A stretch of DNA of 64,000 nt from the NCBI GenBank assembly GCA_965218045.1, contig CBDCJX010000008.1:445654-509653 (forward strand), given 5' to 3'. How positions within the stretch are numbered: position 1 is the first letter of the stretch; the number at the start of each line of letters is the position of its first letter. This document shows positions 51,656 to 61,277 of the stretch, in pieces. The translations under genes and the position numbers were made by a program. Source of the DNA: CAVRCA01 sp965218045 (lineage in GTDB: Bacteria > Pseudomonadota > Alphaproteobacteria > Acetobacterales > Acetobacteraceae). The notes beneath the pieces are model-generated. The model was not told the origin of the DNA, ran no database searches, and saw only the letters and a list, made by a program, of their open reading frames with translations.

Positions 51656-52383
51656 ACCCAGGGTGCGGCGCCCGGCCGCTCGATGCGGCGAGTCGCGGCC
51701 GAGCCGATCAGCACCAAGGTGCGCATGTCGGCCCACGCCGGGTTCGCCTCGGCCAAGGTCGTGACGGTGATGCGCTCGTCCTCGCGGCCGACGGCGGTGG
51801 CGAAGATCACCAGCGTCACGCCGGGCAGCGCGCCGCGCAACAGCGAAAATGCCTCGCCGAGCTGCCAGGGTCGCGCCTGCGAGGCGGGGTTGTACAGCGC
51901 AATCACGAACCCCGCCGCCGCCGCCCCGGTCAAGCGTTGCGCGACCACCTCCCAAGGCTTGAGATTGTCCGACAGCGAGATGACGCAGAAATCGTGGCCG
52001 AGTGGCGCACCGATCCGTGCCGCCGCCGCGAGCATCGCGGAAACGCCGGGCACCACCTCGATTGCAAGGAGCCGCCATTCCGCCGGCCCGTGCTCGATTG
52101 CCTCGAACACCGCACTCGCCATCGCGAACACGCCAGGATCGCCGGATGAGACCACCGCCACGTCGCGTCCCACCGCCGCCAACGCCAGCGCGTGACGCGC
52201 TCGGGCGAGTTCCTCGCGGTTGTCCGATTCGTGCCGCGTTTGATGCGCACGTGGCGCCACGCGGTCGAGATAGGTCGCGTACCCGACCAGATCGGTGGCG
52301 CGTGCCAACGCCGCATCGGCCTGCGCGGTCCGCATGGTCGGATTGCCCGGACCGAGGCCAACGATTGCCAATCGCCCGCTCAT
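51628..52383 (-). CDS. cobJ: Precorrin-3B C17-methyltransferase CobJ
   Basis: A 251-residue methyltransferase that drives ring contraction by methylating C17. Features are LAIVGLGPGNPTMRTAQADA, YATYLDRV, VVSSGDPGVFAMASAVFEA, VPGVSAMLAAAARIGAPLGH, and VIALYNPASQARPW. The ATG at 52383 overlaps the cobI stop; an upstream in-frame extension to 52587 is a shadow of cobI. Confidence 0.94.
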   Translation of the reverse strand: MSGRLAIVGLGPGNPTMRTAQADAALARATDLVGYATYLDRVAPRAHQTRHESDNREELARARHALALAAVGRDVAVVSSGDPGVFAMASAVFEAIEHGPAEWRLLAIEVVPGVSAMLAAAARIGAPLGHDFCVISLSDNLKPWEVVAQRLTGAAAAGFVIALYNPASQARPWQLGEAFSLLRGALPGVTLVIFATAVGREDERITVTTLAEANPAWADMRTLVLIGSAATRRIERPGAAPWVYTPRGSAS

Positions 52384-53105
52384 CGCGCGCGCCGCCGTCC
52401 GGGGACGAGGACAAGGGAAAAATACGGCGCGCTCTGCCCCGCCATTGCTGTTGCTGGGAGCACGCGCTCGCCGTGCATGGTGCCACGCTCGACGTAGACC
52501 GCGCATTCGGCGAGCCCGGTGCGATGCAACGCCGACAGAATTTTTGGCATGTTGCGGCCGACCTTCATGATCACCGCCGCGTCGCAACGCGTCAGCCGAT
52601 CGACGAGGCCGGTTTCATCGAGCGTGCCGGGCAGCACCGACAGCACGTCGTCGCCGTGCGCGATCGGCAGGCCCGCCCGCGCCCACGCGCCGCTCATACC
52701 GGTGATACCCGGGACAATCTCGGTCGCATACACGCCGCCAAGCCGATCGAACAGATACATCGACGAGCCGTAGAACAACGGATCGCCCTCGCACAGCAGA
52801 GTCACATTCTTGCCCGTGTCGAGCCGCGCGGCGATGGCAGCGGCGCAGCTTCCGTAGAACGCGTTGATCTCCTCTGCGTAGCGCGGCTCAGCAACCGCCA
52901 CCTCGGTGGTGAACGGATACTCGAAGCGCAGCTCCTCGGCGTCCGGGCCGACATGCGCGGCGGCAATGGTGCGCGCGTGTCCGGCGCGTCCGCGCTTGGC
53001 GAAGTAGGCGATCACCGGCGCGTCGCCGATGAGGCGCGCGGCACGCAGGGTCAGCAGTTCCGGATCACCGGGTCCGACGCCGACGACGTGGAATCGGCCC
53101 GGCAT
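52380..53105 (-). CDS. cobI: Precorrin-2 C20-methyltransferase CobI
   Basis: A 241-residue SAM-dependent methyltransferase that makes precorrin-3A. Features are FHVVGVGPGDPELLTLRAAR, VTLLCEGDPLFYGSSMYLFD and IVPGITGMSGAWARAGLP. The ATG at 53105 overlaps the corrected cobH stop; a GTG one codon upstream is an alternative. Confidence 0.94.
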   Translation of the reverse strand: MPGRFHVVGVGPGDPELLTLRAARLIGDAPVIAYFAKRGRAGHARTIAAAHVGPDAEELRFEYPFTTEVAVAEPRYAEEINAFYGSCAAAIAARLDTGKNVTLLCEGDPLFYGSSMYLFDRLGGVYATEIVPGITGMSGAWARAGLPIAHGDDVLSVLPGTLDETGLVDRLTRCDAAVIMKVGRNMPKILSALHRTGLAECAVYVERGTMHGERVLPATAMAGQSAPYFSLVLVPGRRRAR

Positions 53106-53726
53106 CACTCAGCCTCGCTGGCCAGCGCGTTCACCGTCGCGGCGGCCATCGCGCTGCCGCCCTTGCGACCCGGCGACGATGGCGAACGGCACCGGCGCGC
53201 GCTCGGCCAACATCTGCTTCGATTCGGCGGCGCCGACGAAACCGACCGGCATGCCGATGATCGCCGCCGGCGGCGCCGCACCATCCGCCAGCAATTCGAG
53301 CAGCCGGAACAGCGCGGTGGGCGCGTTGCCGATCACCACCAATGCGCCCGCCAGCCGCGCGCCCCACAGATCGAGTGCCGCGGCCGAGCGCGTCGTGCCG
53401 TGCCGCTTCGCCAGCGCCGACACCTCGGGCGCGTCAAGCGTGCAGACCACCTCGTTGTCCGCCGGCAAGCGGGCGCGGGTGATACCGTGCGCCACCATTT
53501 TGGCGTCACACAGGATCGGCTTGCCCGCGCGCAACGCGTTGCATGCGGTAGCGACGAACGCCGGGTGGAAACGCAGCTCGCGTGTGATCTCCACCATGCC
53601 GCACGCATGGACTACCCGCACCGCGACGGGCACCTCGGCGGCGGCGAACCCGGAAAAATCCGCCTCGGCGCGGATCGTCGCGAAGGATTGCGCGTAGATC
53701 GCCGCGCCGTCGCGCAGATACGTCAT
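53105..53726 (-). CDS. cobH: Precorrin-8X methylmutase CobH (frameshifted near 3' end)
   Basis: A cytoplasmic enzyme moving the C11 methyl to C12 to give hydrogenobyrinate. The catalytic His is in VRVVHACGMVEITREL; further features are ILCDAKMVAHGITRARLP and GNAPTALFRLLELLADG. The raw frame ends with the unnatural QGRQRDGRRDGERAGQRG. Dropping one base in the CCC at 53169-53171 (GGG on the coding strand) restores GRKGGSAMAAATVNALASEA and a stop overlapping cobI. This is probably a sequencing error. The ATG at 53726 overlaps cobG. Confidence 0.88.
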
Positions 53727-54772
53727 GCGGCGTCGCGTTGCAGCAGCGCCGCGACCTGCGACACGGTGAGCCCGCTCGCCCAGGGTGGATCGCCGGCGCG
53801 CCCGTTGCGCACTAGGTCGTAGCGTCCGTCCCGACCAACCAACGTGACGCGGGCCGACCCCGGATGAGCGCACCCCTTGGCGCAGCCCGAGACATGCAGC
53901 GTGCCGACACCACGCGCCGACGCCAGGTGCGCGGCGTCGGCGCGCGTCGGCACGGACGCGGCCGCGCAGCCCGGCTGGCCGATGCAGGCACTGACTCCGA
54001 CCCGCTCGTCGTCGAACGACGCGATCAGCCCATCCGCACCAGTGCGCAATCTCTCGACCTGGGCGACGTCCACGCCGGCGAGCAACGCCACCCGCCACGG
54101 CGTGATACGCAGCGTCCCGTCGCCGTGTCGTTCCGCCAACGTCGCGAGCGTCGTCAACGCGGCGCCCGTCGCCTGGCCGAACGGCAGGCCGAAACCGAAC
54201 GCGCCCCGCGTCGTGCCCGCGTACGGCAGAAAGCCAATCGGTGGCGCAACCGATGTTGCGTCGCGCGCATCGTCAACCGCGACATGCCACCTGCCGTCAC
54301 CGGCAAGCAATCGAACGTCCGCGCGCACACCATACAGCGGCAATGCGCCGCCACCGTCGACTGCGAGCAGGAACTTGTCGGGCAGCGCGGCGAAGCGAGA
54401 ATCGGTGACGAGGCGCAACGCAACACGCGCGGCAAGCCGGAGAGTGTTCGGCGCAGTCGCCGGGTCATCGCCGGCCAGCGGCGAGACCAGCACGTTGCGG
54501 CGCCGCTCCGCCTCCGCATCGGGTAGTGCCAGACCGGCCGCCACCATCGCGGCGGCGAAGTGCCGCGCCGAGCCGGGCGTCAGGCCGCGCACCTGCACGT
54601 TGCCCCGGTTGGTCAGCTCGATCACGCCATTGCCGAAGCGTTGCGCCGCATCGGCGAGGATGCGGGCACCGTCAGCGGTGAGCGTTGCGGCGAACGGCTT
54701 GACGCGGACCAGCCAGCCATCGCCGGATTGCATCGGCTCGAACAGGCTTGGGCACCAGCCGCGCCGGGTCAT
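53723..54772 (-). CDS. cobG: Precorrin-3B synthase CobG
   Basis: A 349-residue sulfite/nitrite reductase-like monooxygenase that hydroxylates precorrin-3A with O2, the marker of the aerobic pathway. The 4Fe-4S ligands are visible in VSACIGQPGCAAASVPTRAD and LHVSGCAKGCAHPG. Also typical are IELTNRGNVQVRGL and FGFGLPFGQATG. The ATG at 54772 overlaps the cobN stop by four bases. Confidence 0.92.
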   Translation of the reverse strand: MTRRGWCPSLFEPMQSGDGWLVRVKPFAATLTADGARILADAAQRFGNGVIELTNRGNVQVRGLTPGSARHFAAAMVAAGLALPDAEAERRRNVLVSPLAGDDPATAPNTLRLAARVALRLVTDSRFAALPDKFLLAVDGGGALPLYGVRADVRLLAGDGRWHVAVDDARDATSVAPPIGFLPYAGTTRGAFGFGLPFGQATGAALTTLATLAERHGDGTLRITPWRVALLAGVDVAQVERLRTGADGLIASFDDERVGVSACIGQPGCAAASVPTRADAAHLASARGVGTLHVSGCAKGCAHPGSARVTLVGRDGRYDLVRNGRAGDPPWASGLTVSQVAALLQRDAA

Positions 54773-55240
54773 TTGCCGATGTCCACCAGCACCGCGTTGC
54801 GCCGTGGGCGCCACAGGTCGCGATCGAGCACGTCGACGAAGCGCGCCGCCATCGCCGCGTGGGCGTCGGGGTTGGCGTCGCGCAGGAAGTCCGCCACCTC
54901 GGCGCGGCCGAGCGTCGCTTCGAATACCAGATCGAACTGCGCGTCAAAGCGTTGCGGCACCGTGGCAGCGAAACCGTGCAGCGCGTCGAGCGCGCGGGCG
55001 ATCTCCGCCGCCCCGCGATAGCCGTGCCGCATCATTCCCGCGATCCAGGCCGGATTGGCTACGCGCCCGCGCACCACCCGCGCGATCTCCTCGTCCAGCG
55101 TGCGAACGCGCGGCGTCTCGGGGCGCGACGTGTCGGTGTGATATAGCGCCGGGCTGGCGCCAAGGCTCGCGGCGGCGGCGGCGAAACCGCCCTCATGCGC
55201 GGCGTATTCGGTGCTGTCCAGCAGATCGGTCTCGGCGTAT
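54769..55240 (-). CDS. cobN: Cobaltochelatase subunit CobN, C-terminal fragment cut by the chimeric join
   Basis: About 157 residues of the C-terminus of CobN, the roughly 1,200-residue large subunit of aerobic cobaltochelatase. Recognisable parts are AETDLLDSTEYAAHEGGFAA, ALYHTDTSRPETPRVRTLDE, NPAWIAGMMRHGYRGAAEIA, and DLWRPRRNAVLVDI at the end. CobN similarity stops at about 55,240. The minus-strand frame continues to 55518 only through fungal DNA and is not real coding there. The remaining part of the gene would lie to the right in the true genome. Confidence 0.9.
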
Positions 55241-55245
55241 AACCG
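55234..55245. other. Chimeric join between bacterial and fungal DNA
   Basis: Bacterial cobN coding (minus strand) can be followed to about 55,238. A fungal thioredoxin-fold exon (plus strand) can be read from about 55,242. Each gene is cut mid-protein and its missing part would lie on the far side of the other. Base composition, codon use and gene structure change at the same point. Confidence 0.9.
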
Positions 55246-56051
55246 GAAAGAAGACTGTGCATACGCTTGAGCTCTGTACGTTCCAAAAGGAGTAACGGCG
55301 GATTCATTTGTGGCAGTACTAACCGACGTCCTTAGTCCTTGACTATGTCTGTCCCGTATGTGACCATGCGATTTTGAACGAGTGGCTTCCATCGCTGATG
55401 AAACCAGTTTTCGAAGAAGATGTTTACCACGGTTTACGATGGTGTCTATCCAATCATTGAGTCCAAGTATCAAGACAAGCTTCAGATCATCTTCAGGCAA
55501 CAGATCCAGCCTTGGCACCCGTCGTCAACTCTTGTCCATGAAGCTGGGGCTGCTGTACTACAAATCGATGGTGACAAGTTTTGGGACTTCAGCAAGGCAC
55601 TTTTCGACAAGCAGACCGACTTCTTCGATGTGAATGTGGTCCATGAGGAGAGGAACAAGACCTATGAGAGGCTCGCCAAAATAGGCTCAAGTGTTGGCGT
55701 CGATGAGAAGAAAATGTATGGCCTACTGCAAGTGTCTGACAAGCCGGACAAAGACGGCAACACCAATGTTGGCAACGAAGTAACTAATGATATTAAATTG
55801 ATGGTCAAGGTACATATTGCCAACATTCTATCCATTACTCGCTCTCGAACACTACTGACGTATATTTAGGCCAATCGTTTGACAGGAGTCCATGTCACTC
55901 CGACTGTGCTCTTCAATGTGAGTGTGCTTTTCTTAGTTGTCAGTGACCTAGTGCGTACGCTAACCATATCTAGGGAGTTGTCGAAGGTGGGATCGAAAGC
56001 AGCTTCTCCAAAGATGACTGGGAGAAGTGGTTGAGCAAGAATATTACTTAG
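55242..56051 (+). CDS. Fungal DsbA-like thioredoxin-fold protein, 5' truncated, four introns
   Basis: Splicing exons 55242-55275, 55336-55355, 55408-55809, 55870-55917 and 55974-56051 gives a continuous protein: TGKKTVHTLELFLDYVCPFS, KKMFTTVYDGVYPIIESKYQ, IFRQQIQPWHPSSTLVHEAG, KFWDFSKALFDKQTDFFDVN, and GVHVTPTVLFN, ending FSKDDWEKWLSKNIT. This matches fungal thioredoxin-like proteins with a DsbA fold; the active-site region has CPFS rather than C-x2-C. Introns are 52-60 nt with GT-AG ends and branch sites such as TACTAAC and GCTAAC. The first exon or exons are lost at the chimeric join. Confidence 0.88.
55276..55335 (+). other. Intron 1 of the thioredoxin-fold gene
   Basis: 60 nt, starts GTACGT, ends TTAG, with a perfect TACTAAC branch site near 55316. 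Removal joins GAG-CTC-T to TC-CTT and restores HTLELFLDYVCP. Confidence 0.85.
55356..55407 (+). other. Intron 2 of the thioredoxin-fold gene
   Basis: 52 nt, starts GTATGT, ends CCAG, with a GCTGAT branch-like site. Removal gives DYVCPFSKKMFTTVY in frame. Confidence 0.85.
55810..55869 (+). other. Intron 3 of the thioredoxin-fold gene
   Basis: 60 nt, starts GTACAT, ends TTTAG, with a TACTGAC branch site. Removal joins KLMVK to ANRLTGVHVTPTV. Confidence 0.85.
55918..55973 (+). other. Intron 4 of the thioredoxin-fold gene
   Basis: 56 nt, starts GTGAGT, ends TCTAG, with a GCTAAC branch site. Removal joins TVLFN to GVVEGGIESSFSK. Confidence 0.85.
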
Positions 56052-56448
56052 CTACTCCATTTGTGATAGTGGCATAAAGTCAACGTATCAATCAAATACT
56101 CAACCGACTACTGGCAGATGCGGTAAGCTCCAAGATGACCTAATATCTTTACCTTTAGCAATTCACCCTAGAAAATACTTTACAGTAACGAGCCAAGAGC
56201 TAGCGACAAGTGCGGCAGTTAAACACCTTGAGTATTTCGACAATCGACAAAAGCTTTCAAAGACACTCGTTGAATTCAAGGTACCATTTGTGGCATTGAC
56301 ATGACTAAGAGCTCCCCGCCTTGCCGCAAGTTCGGCGAAGTAAGGCTTGAGCCAAACAGGCATTAGTGCATGTTCCATCTGCACATATATAAGTTGTGTG
56401 CCGTGACTTTTACGAACCCTACTTACCCCTCTAGCGAATCCTACGAAT
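56052..56448. other. Fungal intergenic region
   Basis: About 400 bp with no supported gene. A TATATAAG box at 56386-56393 lies about 56 bp before the next ATG and could be its core promoter. Confidence 0.4.
56386..56393 (+). promoter_or_regulatory. Candidate TATA box of the TPR gene
   Basis: TATATAAG in an otherwise mixed-composition region, about 56 bp upstream of the predicted ATG at 56449. The call rests only on sequence and position. Confidence 0.3.
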
Positions 56449-58156
56449 ATGGCCAATTCATCAACGTTAAACGACAGCACGGATTATTTCGACCTCGGGG
56501 ACGTACCATCGACAAATATCGACCAAAAGCGCTGACGCCCAACTCTGGTTCGATCGAGGCTTGATATGGTCATATGGCTTCAACAGAGTAGAGGCCCTCT
56601 TTTGTTTCGAGAAGGCTATCAATGCTGACCCCGATTGTGCAATGTGCTATTGGGGCATTGCGTATGCAAGTGGCGCATATTATAACAAGCCTTGGCACTT
56701 ACATGACAGGAACGAATTGAAGACCGCCTTTGATCGAGCTTTCACCGCCTCACGTAAAGCACGGGATCTTGAGAAGTGTTGCAGTCCGGTCGAACGAGCT
56801 CTTGTAGAGGCGTTGGGAGCTCGATATCCGCGAGCTACTCCTGATGAGCTCAAGAAATCGGATCGTGATTATGCCAATGCTATGGCGGAGGTGTTTCAGA
56901 AGTTTCCTGATGATATCGATGTCGCCGTTCTGTATGCTGAGTCTCTTATGAACCTCACTCCTTGGCAATTATGGGATCCTTATACCGGTAAGCCAGCTAG
57001 TGAGGAAGCTCGACCTTATGAAGCAAAAGCAGCAATGGATCACGCTTTCACGAAGGAAGGCGCTTACGAGCATCCCGGCCTAGTCCACCTGTACATCCAC
57101 CTTGTCGAAATGACCCGAGAGCCGGAGATCGGTGTCCAGGCCGCTGATGCTTTACGTCAGCTTGTGCCCGCGAGCGGACATCTATGTCACATGCCTGCCC
57201 ACCTGGATGTACTCTACGGAGACTATCGAAGCGCAATCGCTGCCAATGCTGCAGGTGTGTGGGCCGACAACATCTATTTGGAGAAGACTGGAGGTAGGAC
57301 TATGTATAAGTTTTATCTGGCACACAACTATCATTCTTTGATTTACGCCGCCATGCTTGCTGGGAAGTCACAAGTTGCTCTCGAGAATGTAGGGCTTCTG
57401 GAAGAAATGATACCTTATGAGATGCTACAAATCGAGTCTCCGCCTATAGCTAATTGGCTGGAGACTTTCCATAGTGTTAGGCCTCATGTACTCATCAGAT
57501 TTGGTCGATGGGATGACATCTTTAAGTTGGAGATACCGAAGGATCGAAAGACTTACTGCGTTACTACTGCAAATCTCCACTATGCGAAAGGCGTTGCCTG
57601 GGCTGCTACTGGACACATCGAAGAAGCGGAGAAGGAACAGAGCCTCTTTCTCGATGCCCAAAAACAGGTCCCGGAAAGTCGATATGATTGGCCGAACAAG
57701 TGTGTCGACGCTCTGAAAGTCGCTGAAGCCATGCTTGCGGGCGAGATTCAATATCGACGCGGCAGTTTCTCAGAAGCATTCGAGCACTTGCGGAAAGCAA
57801 TAGAATTTGACGATCACCTCGTTTACAGTGAACCCTGGGGTTGGATGCAACCTACTCGACATGCATACGCTGCGCTTTTGCTAGAGCAAGGTCATGTCGA
57901 AGAAGCTGCACAGGCTTACGCTGAAGACCTTGGATTTGTTAAGAGTTTACCTCGTGGACACCAGCATCCTAATAATATCTGGGCGCTGAGGGGATACCAT
58001 GAATGCTTGACAAGATTGGGACGACATGCTGAGGCTAGGATGTTGGAGCAACCGTTGAGTATGGCGGCTCATGTTGCTGATGTTAAGGTCACTTCTTCTT
58101 GCTATTGCAGAGGATCGTGTTCGTCAAAGCAACAAAACGGCATTGGCGAATGGTAG
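56449..58156 (+). CDS. Fungal TPR-repeat protein (TTC38-like), with one apparent frameshift
   Basis: A protein of about 568 residues. The ATG at 56449 opens MANSSTLNDSTDYFDLG; removing one G from the GGGG at 56497-56500 continues as TYHRQISTKSADAQLWFDRG and into the long frame IWSYGFNRVEALFCFEKAIN. Repeated helical units (CYWGIAYASGAYYNKPW, VALENVGLLEEMIPYEML, RGSFSEAFEHLRKAIEFDDH and QGHVEEAAQAYAEDLG) fit the tetratricopeptide repeat 38-like family of fungi and bacteria. It ends with SSCYCRG, a cysteine motif I associate with this family. No intron is needed. Function is unknown. Confidence 0.78.
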
Positions 58157-58419
58157 TTCAAATTAGCATTGGAAAATTAATGTATCCCAAAGGTCGTGTC
58201 AAGTCTTCATTTGTACAACTTCATGCTTCTAGGGAAGCCGATGTTTGCATATATATCGGCAACGCAGTTCTTGAGTAGCAGAAACGGTTGGACCTCACCA
58301 TTTACGGAGCATCTTTCCCACTGAGAACACAATACGCAATATCATAATAGCAGATGCCGAAACAAGTTCGACCAGACACAAGCTCAAATTCTGACAATGC
58401 TACCCTCCCTCGCATCTTA

Positions 58420-59463
58420 TCAACTTCTACCGAAGCAACACCAGCTTTGTCCGAAGTATAGGTAAAGATCCCACCATCCTCCCTCCGGCTGCTCGAGTAT
58501 TTCATTCGTAAGCTTCAAGACTTGTGTACTCTCCCAAGTATCCTCCTTCTCACGCTTTGCGTATGCGGCTCCTTCGCTTAGAACAACACCATCGCGGAGA
58601 ATTACAACTTCAACGGAATATTGCAGAATGTTGGGAAGTGATTCGATGATCTGGATGATGCTGTCGTACAGAATGGTGCATTTGCTGTCCTGCGCATAGC
58701 CACGGTCCTCGTCCTCGTCCTCGTCCTGGGACTGGTCTTCGTCCTCGTCTTCGGGATTCGAATGATCGTAGTCATCGTCATCATTATTTCTGTGACAGTC
58801 CTCATTCGTGACATGAATTGGTGATTTAATTCCAAAACGCACTTTGAGCAGGATCTCCTTGGCTTGCTGACAATCCAGTAGTATCGATGCAATACCGCTG
58901 AAGCCTTTGCTTGCGACTGCGTGGAGCTGAAACTCCTCGCTGCTTCCGAAAGTACCGCCCTCTGGAATAAACAGGTCCACTGACCAGTATCGGGCCTGGC
59001 TTGGGAAATTGATTGACTCCTTCCCCATCCCGAAACTATGAACCAAAGGTCCAATCTCGGGAAGTTCATCGATGGTACAGGACAAGTGATGCGGCACGTG
59101 ACGATAGAGTGCAGACCTGAAATCTTGGGCGATCTGCTTGTTGACGAAAAGTAGTGCGTAAGGCAACCTGGAATGTCGTGCACTGCAAGCATCGTGGTTC
59201 TTCAACAATCTTCGAACGACCAAATTGGCCCTGTCGGACGATAGATAGTCATAGATGGCGTCTCTTAGCTCTAGTGGCAACTTCAGGAGACCTGTTGGCT
59301 GCGGTTTACCAATGCTGTGCATCGTCTGATTTGCGAAGAATGACTCTGATAGCTCTTCTACTTCAAGAATGTCGAACGGGTTTCCTTTGACTTTTGGGGA
59401 CGCCGCTTTTGCGGTCGAAGATGAGGTCGTGGTGTTGTATTTAAATGCCTTTGATTTGCCCAT
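58420..59463 (-). CDS. Fungal hypothetical protein with acidic tract
   Basis: A 347-residue protein starting MGKSKAFKYNTTTSSSTAKA. The segment LLKLPLELRDAIYDYLSSDR is the short helical motif common to many ascomycete proteins of unknown function (sometimes called F-box-like). A low-complexity Asp/Glu run (DEDEDQSQDEDEDEDR) sits near residue 240. The ATG at 59463 is preferred over an upstream ATG at 59565. An intronless gene on the opposite strand from its neighbours. Confidence 0.65.
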   Translation of the reverse strand: MGKSKAFKYNTTTSSSTAKAASPKVKGNPFDILEVEELSESFFANQTMHSIGKPQPTGLLKLPLELRDAIYDYLSSDRANLVVRRLLKNHDACSARHSRLPYALLFVNKQIAQDFRSALYRHVPHHLSCTIDELPEIGPLVHSFGMGKESINFPSQARYWSVDLFIPEGGTFGSSEEFQLHAVASKGFSGIASILLDCQQAKEILLKVRFGIKSPIHVTNEDCHRNNDDDDYDHSNPEDEDEDQSQDEDEDEDRGYAQDSKCTILYDSIIQIIESLPNILQYSVEVVILRDGVVLSEGAAYAKREKEDTWESTQVLKLTNEILEQPEGGWWDLYLYFGQSWCCFGRS

Positions 59464-61277
59464 CTCAGTACCGTAGGTTGTGAAAGAAGTAGAGAGGCGT
59501 ATTGCTGGTGCTTGTGCGATACCGAGATATTGCAATGCTTGGTGTATAAGAAAGAAAACCAGCATATCAAATTAACAAAAGTTGATGAATGGAAAGGCTC
59601 TGCATTCACAGACATCGCTGAATGTCGTGACACGACAATCAAGTCAGTGATCCGTTGGCAACTCTACCCAAGTATTCACCATAGCCTTTTCATGATATGT
59701 CATATATTGAAGTATACAAATGTACCTATATCTGTATGGAAAATCTGAATGGAAGAGATCAGTAACTCACGAGTTAGAAGTGCCAACAGGGGAAGAAGAG
59801 CAACAATTGAAAGCAATTTGAAGCTTACACCGGGCAAACAAAGCTCAATTGCTCCTTCGTTGCACAACGTCTCCTAGGGGGCATGAGTACATTGCCTCCA
59901 TTGAATCTCTTGAGATGCGTTCTTCGTAAAGGCGGTGTTTGTGTGACGAGACAATACTCAGGCATCTTGCTCATTTACAAGGCTTCAGCAACCCATCTCG
60001 TGTTAAGACAGGTGGCTCGTTGCTCCCTCCCTTCGAAAGAGTGATAGCCATGCATCTATACGTATCGCATCGACCTCAGGTGGAACGAAAGAAAGCGCTC
60101 AAACGACTGTTCCAAAGGGTGAGCGCGCAGTGCCTCACTGTCTTCTGTGACGAATGTCCATGATTGAAGATTCGCGGTCAGGTCAAGTCGTAAGAATGCC
60201 TAGCTTGATCTGAGAAACCATAGTCCTTCGTCTCCACGTTCATACAAGTGACGTAGAGAGATGTAGTCAAGCACTTGCAAGAAGTTTCGGGTCTGACAGT
60301 TCATGGATACACATGAAAGGTGATGTGATGGAGTTGAAGTCCAGGCCTAACATGTGAAAACGCCATATATCCAATAGCGCAAACCCAGGCTAAATGTCCT
60401 GCATCGGCTGTACCGGCAATACAACCGCTCGGCGCCTTTCTGCCCAGACCTTTCTCACCGAGCTCACCTTTTGCACGTGACACTCTCTTACCTGACCGCA
60501 CCGAGAGGTCCAAGATCGCCCCTGCTGGATTCGGGTGTTGCCAGAAAGCGGGAGTCAGATTTACTTTTGCGTCATCTGATTGGTCCCTCAAACTTCCTTA
60601 TCTCTGCTCTCACTTTATTTGGTCACTTTTCTAACCTTGCGCCTCGCGCTTTCTATTTTTCATTATGTACAGATTTGCGCATTTTACGTACGGTGACATG
60701 GGACTGTCTGACGCTTGTGCTACATCCTCGACCAGATCGCTGCCTTGGCGAGGTCGGGGGTGGGATAGAGTGCGTTGGACGCTGCGCATGGGATTTGGGT
60801 GAGGATCTTTTTATGTCGCACAAGGCCGTTTTGCTCGCGTGGGCAGTTTCTTTGTTCGACTTCGCTACTGCTCTTCATGAGGTCCAAGTGCATTTCTCAT
60901 ACTCCCCGCCACGAAAGAAAGATACGATAACGGCTCTTACTAGAGGGTCACTTCAATGACACCGAAGACGCTTGATTATCTCATCCTTGTTTCTGCGCTC
61001 CGAGCCTCTGATCACGCCTAGCATTCGCTTGCTGGAGCGCTATTTCTACCTATCTTTCGCTCCACGATAAGCCTATACAGGCTTGTTGGTTGTTCATATT
61101 GCTCTTGATAGGCCATAACGCGCTTGTTTGCTGATCACCAACTCTTCCTGTACTACACTCAAGGAGTGACGACCTGTTTTGGGAAGGCACAACTCCCGTT
61201 CGCCTACAATTTGATACCCTGTCTATCTGAATCCCGAGGAGCTCCGTCAGAGGCGAGACCTAGTCTAAGCTATTACA
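59464..61277. other. 1.8-kb fungal stretch without recognisable genes
   Basis: The stretch lies between two divergently transcribed genes, so it probably holds both promoters and 5' leaders. Several frames of 60-160 codons exist (for example plus strand 60471-60959) but none shows a known motif or convincing splice structure. No tRNA or rRNA gene is seen. Confidence 0.5.

Noticed and set aside
54769..55518. Full 249-codon minus-strand frame as one protein
   Set aside because: Only the part up to about 55,240 is CobN; the rest is antisense to fungal exons and introns and is open by chance.
60471..60959. 162-codon fungal frame
   Set aside because: No known motif, no splice pattern and no similarity I can recognise; it is left as part of the intergenic stretch.
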